Origin: Cryptomeria japonica
Lineage: Eukaryota; Streptophyta; Pinopsida; Cupressales; Cupressaceae
Assembly: GCF_030272615.1 (NCBI RefSeq)
Contig: NC_081406.1
Span: 243,777,218 to 243,841,217 of the forward strand
Length of the DNA stretch: 64,000 nucleotides
Reading direction: 5' to 3'
Each line of letters opens with the position of its first letter. Position 1 is the stretch's first letter. Positions 57,010 to 64,000 of this stretch are shown in pieces. The notes below the pieces were generated by a model. That model was not told the DNA's origin. It made no database searches and saw nothing but the letters and a program-made list of their open reading frames with translations. Made by a program: the position numbers and the translations under genes.

Positions 57010-60000
57010 CGGATGAGGAGGTAAAGAATTGGAGGCCACCTCAACCAAGTCTTGGATATCCTCATCCAATGCTTTATTAGCCAGGAAGTCTACCACCTTA
57101 TTAGCTTCTCTAAAACAGTGCACCATAATGAAGGAATTAAACAACTCAAGCTAGTCAAGAATCCTATTCAACTAATACTTTAAATGCCAGTAGTGAGAAG
57201 AGCGATTCGTAACCATGTAAAAAACTACCTAAGAATCGCCCTTAATAACAACATCCAAAAAATGTAATAAAAGAAGCAAATCAAGACCCGTGGAAAGAGC
57301 ATGAAGTTCAGCCACATTGTTAGTCCCATAGGCAATACATTGACATTGAGATTTTATGATATCTGGCCTGTCATCAAAGACCACAATCCCAATGGTAGAT
57401 TTAATAGGATTACCACAAGAGGCTCCATCAAAGTTAAATTTTACTTTTGAAGCCAAAGGTGGCAACCAAACCACTTCCTTTCTATTTACTAAAGGTTGTG
57501 GTTGAGAAATTGCACCACTCAAAGGGAGTGTCTTCAAGGTTGCCCAATTTTTGGTCAACCAATTGTCCCAAGGTGTAAGTATTATGTAGACTAGAACCTT
57601 TATAGATGAAAGCCAAGACAGTCTCAAAAATCAACTTCTCTATGCAAAAGAGCACATCATGCAGAGGGGAGGAAATTTTCTTAAAAATCCTGTTGTTCTT
57701 CTCAAGCCAAATTCTCCAAATTAGAATAGAAGGAGCAATTATCCAAAGGCAAGCATAAAATGCAGATGGATATAACAGGGGCCAACTCATAAAGTGATAT
57801 CTAAGGTCCTTACTAAGAGAAGACCTCCAATTTAACTTGTTAAAAAGCCAATACCAGCAATGACTAGAAAAGGGACAATGCAGGAAGAGATGATCCACGG
57901 ATTCAAGGGACCCACCACACATGACACAAGGAAAAACCACAGTTTTACCCAACCTATCTAATTTCATGCTAGTAAGAATTCTATCCTGCACCGCTAGCCA
58001 AGCAAACACCCCTGCTTTAGGCAAATAGGCAGCATGCCAAAATAACTTAAATGGCAAATCATCCCTTTTAACATCTAAAGACAAAAAATTATATCCTTCT
58101 TTGACTGAATATTCCCTTGATTTTGAATAAGTCCAAATGAGCTCATCATCCTTCTCCAAGAAGAGTAATGGGTGTTTCTTAAGCTCATCCACAAATGTAA
58201 TTTTAATATCCCAATCCACCGGAAGAGAATCAATTGATTTTCATTTTGCCACGAGGAGGGAACTCAAGGAGTCTACAAAAAAATAATCTGCCACAAAAAT
58301 ACCCTAGGAGGCTTTAAGGATGGACATAAGGGGTGACCAATCCCTAAGACTAGACAATACAGGGAAGCCATTCCAAACTTCATCCAAAAACCTAGCCTTA
58401 CAACCGTTATGAATAAGCCAGGACAATCCTAGAAAAATGACAGATCTACACTCAATCATAAAATTCTAGATCACAGACCCCTTGGGAAGAGAAGAAGCAG
58501 TGAAGATAGCCTCCCTAGAACAATTATTCAGGTACTTTGTAGATAAAATGGATGCCCATTTAGAGGTAGGCTGCTTATAAAATTTCCAAACCAACTTAGC
58601 ACCAAGAGCCAAGTTCTGCTTACCTAGGTCCTTAATCCCAGCACCTCCTTTTTCCCTAGGAGCACAAACCCTATCCCAAGCCAACAGGGAGATCCTATTC
58701 TTCTTGTTAACATTATTATTCGATAAAAAATATCTTACAATTGATTGAAGAGCAACCACATATTTTTTCAGAGCCTTTAAAATGGATAACAGATAGATAG
58801 GAACTGCATTTAAAATAGCTCTAATAAGCACAATTTTACCAAACAAAGTTAACCACTTGTGAGACCAAGAAAGAATCCTAGATGAGATAGCCCCTGAAAC
58901 CCATTCCAAAAAATTATGCTTCTCTGAGCCAGTATAAAATGGCAACCCTAAATACTTGCAAGGGAATTGACCCATAGAAAAGCACCAAAACCAAGACAAT
59001 CTGATCTACACCAAAGGGGAGACATTAAGGAAGAAAACTTTTGATTTGGCCTGATTGACTTTTACCCAGAGAACAAAGAATAATCCAAAATGATTTTTTT
59101 AATGACCCGAGCTTCCCCTATAGTAGCTATGCCAAATAGTAAAGTATCATTTGCAAATAAACAATGAGTATGGCACGTGGTCATATGAGGGATGGAAATC
59201 CCCTTCCATAGGCCACTCTCCCTGGCACATGAAATGGCTCTACTAAAGGCTTTAGCCAGAATGATAAACAAAAAGGGTGATAACAAATCCCCTTGCCTAA
59301 GGCCTCTAGACGAGGCAAAAAAACCACATGGAGAACCATTCAAAATTATTGAAAACCTAGTCGTACTAATACAAGCCTGAACCCATTTGACCCATTTGAC
59401 CCCAAACCCAAATTTCATGAGCACAAACAATAGTGCCTGCCAATTTACCCTGTCGTAGGCCTTCATCATATCCAATTTGAAAATCATAGCTGGAATAGAT
59501 AACTGATAGATGGAATGAAGAATCTCGTGGGCTACAATAGCCCCTTCTGCCATTTCCCTACCAGGGACATGTTAGGCCCAATATGGAAAGCTAATGTACT
59601 GAGAGGGGAGGCGTGAATCAGTACTTCAAAACTTTTGTTCAACAATAACTTTACTGTTAAGAATAATCCGAATAGTGCAGTAACATAGTATAAAGCTAAA
59701 ACAAATAGATAACAATCATACATGATTCACTCCATAACACATATATTTGGGTTATGCAGAAACTCTTGGTTAGAGAGAAAAACTGCAGTGGGGATGGCAC
59801 CCACAACTTCACTACTGGCAATAATAAAGGTTGCTTGGTTAGAGCTACATGTTTAGCTATTTCTGATAGCTTACCCTATTAGGAGTATCAAGATCTATTA
59901 GATCTACATTGCTAAAGGATTTTACAACACTTAAAATAAATGTTGCGCCTGGTTAGAGGCTTTACACTTTATAGACTTGATTAGAGTCTTTTACCCTATT

Positions 60001-62416
60001 AAAGGTTTCTCTTACAACTTCAAAATATTACAATAAAATCATTACAAATATCTGCAACTTTACATCTGAAATGTTATAGTAGATTCTATGTGCTCAGAAT
60101 AAGATTACCTTGCTTATAGCATACCTCGGTAACCCATATAGTAACTCGGTAAACCCTTCTGTTTGCTCTGTTCTTTGACTGTTCTATGAAATTCTTCTCG
60201 GTGACCTCTATGTCTCTATAATAGTCATAACACTTAGTGCTTTCACATGTCTTGCTTCATATATTTCTATACCTTCCTTCATGTCATGCTTCATGTATAT
60301 TTTTGATCTTAATCCATCTTATAAATAGATCTCTTATGTCGATGATCCATTCATTGCTTCGATCTTACAAACATGTTTTATCGAATGAATAACCATGCAA
60401 AATGTTTCATTGGTTAGATGACCTCAAAATCATACACAATTTTTAAGTGCAATTTCCAATGTGATAACGGTTAGATGTTCCTTGATCTTGTAACACGTTT
60501 CCATATGTATGTCCAGGTTCAATGAATCTGGTAACACGTTTCACTCGGTGTATATCAACTCGGTGTGTCATCTTTGCTGCTCGGTAGACATGGAATGATA
60601 CTCGGTAGACAGCTCGGTGCATACTGAGCTCTTGACTACTTTCTTCTATAACCGACTAAACTATGCATACCGACTGAATATTTCGGTAGAGATAACCAAC
60701 TAGAGTATATAAAATAACTTTGAACATAAAACTAATGGCAACTTGATAAGTAGTAATATGACAAAGCCCCCTTCTCACTCGATATGATTTTAGGAATGAA
60801 CTTTGCAAGTCTTAATGAAATAGCCTTAGTAATAATTTTATATAAGGTGTTGCATAACGCAATTGGGCGAAAGTCCACAAAGGACTTAGGATTCTCACAT
60901 TTCGGAATAAGAGTAATTAAAGTTGAGTTAAGTTCTCTTAACATAGTCCTATTACATCTAGCTTCTTCTAAAACCAAACGAAGATCGTCCCCAAGAAAAG
61001 ACCAGCATTTTTGAAAGAAGAGAGCAGTAAAACCATTAGGACCAAGAGCCTTCTTTGGTGACATTGAGAAGACAACATCTTTGACTTCTTGAATGGATAA
61101 AGGAGCCATGAGCATTGCATTATCTTCATCCGTTATAAGCTTAGGAATGGAAGAGGCAAAATTATCACTAAAAATAGATAACTCTTCTGAAAGCAAAGAC
61201 TTAAAAAACCAAACACCCTCATTAACAATATCCGACTCTTCAGTTAAAACAACCCCATCAGAGTTCTGAATAGAAGAGATCTTGCAATGTTGGCGTTTCA
61301 ACTCTGTTGAGGCGTGAAAGAATTTGGTATTTCGATCCCCATCACTCAACCATAAATCTCTAGATTTTTGTCGCTAGTAGATTTCTTATCTGGAAAGGAT
61401 TTCTTCTAACTGAGAATTCAAAGACTTATGCTTCTGAAAAGTAGCAGAATCCATGCCACCATTCATAACGCTATCATTAAGAGCTTCAAGCTCTTCCTGA
61501 ATCTTAGCCTTCTTAGAGAAAATGTTTTTGAAATGCAAAACATTCCATTTCTTGATTTCTAGTTTAAGATAAGAAATTTTTTTAGCAAACTGAAACATCC
61601 TAGAACCATGAACATATAGAACCGCAGACCACCAAGATTGTAAAAGCAATAAAAAGGAAGGATCATGAAACCACATTGGTTCAAACTTAAAAGAAGAACG
61701 ACCAGGGGCTTTGTCATCAAAGAAAGAACCAGAAAATGATCTGAGCCAACATAAGGCAAGACTGAAGCAAACACATCCACATTAGAGGAAATCCAATTGC
61801 CTGACACCAGAAAAAGATCCAGTCTCTCATCAATCAGTGAGAAATCCTTCCTCCTATTTGTCCAGGTAAATGACCCATTCAAAGTTTTACAATCCACCAG
61901 GTCATTATTTAAAATGAAAGCAAAAAAATCTTCCAAGATATGCTTATTAGGAAGAATTCCCCCACACTTCTCATCATCAGAGGAGATGGAATTAAAATCT
62001 CCTCCAAAAACCATAAGCTGACCATGAAGAGGGGACAATGTGAGGGATAAGGAATCCCAAAGAGCTTTCTTACCCCCGATTGACATTGGACCATAAACAT
62101 TAAACAACTAGAGTTTAATATTTGAAACACGACTTCTAACCAAAGCCAACATCTAGCAAGGAGCAAAAACAACCAATTTCAGATCAATAGTCATATCTTT
62201 CCAAAGGAAGGCCAAACCCCCAGAAGCCCCCATCAAGGGGGATACACAATAGTTCCAAGGCTTCCATTTGGAAAACAACAGATCAGCACCTTGGCAATTT
62301 AACTTAGATTCTTGCAAAAGTAACACATCACACCTCATTAAATCCAATTGAGATTTAATGAGACGTCTATTGTTAGGGGCATTTAAGCCCCTAACATTCC
62401 AAGATACAAACTTCAT
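57010..62416 (-). pseudogene. LINE ORF2: endonuclease, RT, zinc domain, RNase H (decayed, interrupted)
   Basis: The start at 62,416 gives MKFVSWNVRGLNAPNNRRLI, the typical first residues of plant L1 ORF2. The endonuclease shows LLLQESKLN, GGDFNSIS, SFTWTNRR and GSDHFLVLSL. RT begins with DGDRNTKFFHA and PKKALGPNGFTALFFQKCW (61,349-60,732), is cut by a solo LTR (59,570-60,758) and resumes with FKLDMMKAYDRVNW and GLRQGDLLSPFLF. The catalytic FADD box reads FANDTLLF, so one of its Asp residues is lost. RT C-terminal sequence is at 58,999-58,466. The zf-RVT domain is at 58,219-57,700 (CVMCGGSLESVDHLFLHC). RNase H is at about 57,430-57,010 with FDGASCGNP, NNVAELHAL, IKGDS and REANKVVDFLANKA. Several frame changes and stops occur. 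The known role is target-primed reverse transcription; this copy cannot make it. Confidence 0.95.
59570..60758 (-). mobile_element. 1.2-kb solo LTR inserted in the LINE RT
   Basis: Starts TGTTAGGCCCAATATGG and ends ACTTGATAAGTAGTAATA, with near-identical flanks GGACA (59565-59569) and TGACA (60759-60763). LINE RT coding sequence stops at one edge and resumes at the other. The GGAGGCGTGAATCAGTACTT block near the left end is the reverse complement of the 3' end seen in the LTRs at 11470 and 45239, giving minus orientation. The terminal CA appears changed to TA. Confidence 0.72.
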
Positions 62417-62517
62417 TGTCCTCGAGGGGAGGCAATCTCTCTCATCTTCTCAATTTCTAGATCTCCAGCTTAGACTTTAGGCAACGCTTAGAAGCCACAA
62501 ACTAAGTAAAAGGTGGA

Positions 62518-64000
62518 CTAAATTTTTTTTTTTTTACTAGACCCTGACTTTGGACTCACGAGTGTAGACTGAATGCCAGCATCAATTTCTAATTGTGTGT
62601 AAAAGGTATTCAGTTTCCTACCCCTCTTCATAGGAGAAGGAGAAGGTAAAGCAGGGGATAACGGAAACTGGAGTAGAGGTTTATTAATCATAGGATCCAA
62701 ACCTACATTCCCAACTCCCTCCCTAGATAAGCCCAAAGCCACTTCACAATCTTGAATTTTATCAGACAAAATATCAAAAGGATTGCCAGTTGGGGGGATA
62801 ACCAAAGAGGAGTTTAATTTTACCAAATCTTGATCAATTGCATCAACTATTTTCTCTGTAGCATCTGAATTTAATGTAATGTTGTGATCAAATACCACTT
62901 TCTAAACTTTAGAAATTAATTCATCATCAGGAAGAAAAGATTCCATACTATTAGCCATCGGACCCACATCTATCGGAGAATTGATGAGCGAGCCATCCTT
63001 CATAGACGAAGGGAAACCTAGCATTATCGCACCTTCCCCATCCTTCTGTAAAACTAAAGGGTTATCGCCATCATCATGCAAAGGAGGGGGAGTAGGTAGA
63101 CAAACCTCATCAACTTTAGAAGTGAGAGGAACAGATTTAGATTTTGAAACACCAGGCTGCGAGACCTTATCTATAAAAGACATACCCCAAAGAGAAACAA
63201 ACAGACCGACATCCATGATTACCAAAGCCTTAGAAAACCACTCAGAATCACAGATAATACTCTGATGCCAAATACCATCAATAGAATTCAAATTACAATT
63301 AGAAGGAATCACATCAGATGAAGCAATCAAAACACAAATTTTCACCAAAAAACCCAATCCTCGAAAACTGAATGTGAATGTATGAATTTCCCAAATGAAT
63401 CCCAAATTTTTTGCAAAATATCTAAATCCGAAAATTCATAGGGGAGGCTAGGTAATGAAAACCAACTGGGTTTATTTTTAACAATATCTTGTGATGTAGA
63501 AAAAAAAGGTTTCCAATCTTCTACAAAAAATAAATTACGCCCTACCCACAAATATGAATTTTCCAGAGCCTTCTGTTTAGCCTCCACAAAATCAAAAATG
63601 ACAAGGAAAGTGTTTGCAGAGAGAACCTAAAAGTATAGCGTACCAAACCAGAGAGAATGAATTTCATGATGGAGCTTAGAAAGCAAAACATCATCTCCCC
63701 AAACCTGAAGAATAACCACCAAGGAATGCAAATCCCTCGCTTTCTTATCCAAAGGGGCATCAGCCGCAGAAATACACGACATTGGAGACCAAACCTTCTT
63801 TGGTGATACAGGTTTAGTCCCCATAGCAAGGGCAACAAAGTTTGGCCAAGCCACATGAGCAGGGTTTCTCCGAGGGCTATGGTTTAGCCGAGGATTTTTT
63901 CTAGACCCTCCAATCCCAGGAGACTTAGCATGCCTCAGAAAATTCTATTGTGGCCCAAAGAAACCCTTAAAATATGAAGATCACAGACCGCCCAGATGCC
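62518..64000 (-). pseudogene. LINE ORF1 (DUF4283-type RNA-binding protein), partial, decayed
   Basis: Runs in from beyond the window. A basic region (SRKNPRLNHSPRRNPAHVAW) leads to AWPNFVALAMG and LHSLVVILQVWGDDVLLSKL. After an in-frame stop at about 63,627 come NTFLVIFDFVEAKQKALENS, WVGRNLFFVEDWKPFFSTS and PSWFSLPSLPYEFSDLDILQ, the pattern of DUF4283 in plant L1 ORF1. After a frame change near 63,400 follows the ORF1 C-terminal half (NSIDGIWHQSIICDSEWFSK), low in domains, with another stop at 62,902 and an end at 62,518. It would coat LINE RNA. I cannot see a clear CCHC knuckle. ORF2 starts about 100 bases downstream. Confidence 0.85.

Larger units (their letters stand above)
55151..64000 (-). 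mobile_element. L1-type LINE (non-LTR retrotransposon), decayed, runs past the window end
   Basis: The minus-strand element has its 3' end near 55,151, where a T run on the plus strand (55,152-55,160) is the poly(A) tail. Upstream of it lie a 3' region of about 1.8 kb, ORF2 (57,010-62,416) and ORF1 (62,518 to beyond 64,000). Domain order is DUF4283-like ORF1, AP-type endonuclease, RT, zf-RVT and RNase H, as in plant L1 elements. Stops and frame changes in both ORFs and a solo LTR inside the RT show it is dead. It probably inserted into the giant-LTR fragment that ends at 55,145. Confidence 0.93.

Overview
The window looks like plant nuclear DNA from a large, repeat-rich genome. The evidence is the set of elements: Ty1/copia LTR retrotransposons with initiator-Met tRNA primer sites, very long-LTR non-coding elements of LARD type, a plant L1-type LINE with a C-terminal RNase H, and AT-rich spacers full of microsatellites. 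A gymnosperm (conifer-like) source is my best guess, but the sequence alone does not prove it. I see no intact host gene, rRNA or tRNA gene. Nearly everything that can be explained is transposon sequence, much of it nested, and many boundaries are fixed here by matching target-site duplications (TSDs).

Layout. 0.1-2.2 kb: remnant of an unrecognised multi-exon minus-strand gene or transposon gene. 2.5-6.8 kb: satellite array of about 12 monomers of about 357 bp. 7.65 kb: a perfect 42-bp palindrome at the breakpoint of a truncated LTR. 7.7-17.2 kb: a non-coding element with giant LTRs (PBS and PPT visible, internal region only 1.5 kb), whose right LTR has taken a 2.6-kb solo LTR. 18.3-21.7 kb: decayed long minus-strand ORF of unknown family. 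23.9-30.6 kb: complete, fairly young Ty1/copia element (TSD GTGAC) with gag and pol broken by apparent single-base deletions. 30.8-31.6 kb: an 850-bp compound microsatellite. 31.6-40.8 kb: inverted fragment of the giant-LTR family, split by a complete non-autonomous element (33,284-40,149, TSD CCTTT). That element carries a copia-like Gag C-terminus with CCHC knuckles and, where pol is expected, a large unknown ORF ('ORF X'). 41.3-45.2 kb: a 3.9-kb solo LTR of the giant-LTR family (TSD TATTC). 45.2-48.9 kb: another solo LTR (TSD AAAAT) holding a complete 2.65-kb non-coding LTR element (TSD CTTAT). 49.6 kb: a 116-bp SINE-like insert with a 14-bp TSD. 50.35-50.9 kb: degenerate GGGTTA-rich tract. 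51.9-52.2 kb: a 322-bp insert with a 17-bp TSD and the end of an unknown ORF. 53.1-55.1 kb: another giant-LTR fragment. 55.15 kb to the window end: a decayed LINE on the minus strand, itself split by a 1.2-kb solo LTR.

The most unusual signal is that all four copies of the giant-LTR family that reach the LTR centre carry an island of tandem short hairpins at about the same relative place. Two copies use CTACC/GGTAG stems and two use CCCAYC/GRTGGG stems. The pairing design is kept while the stem sequence changes. The other candidate new system is the copia-derived element in which ORF X takes the place of pol, together with a second, similarly built ORF at 18-21 kb.
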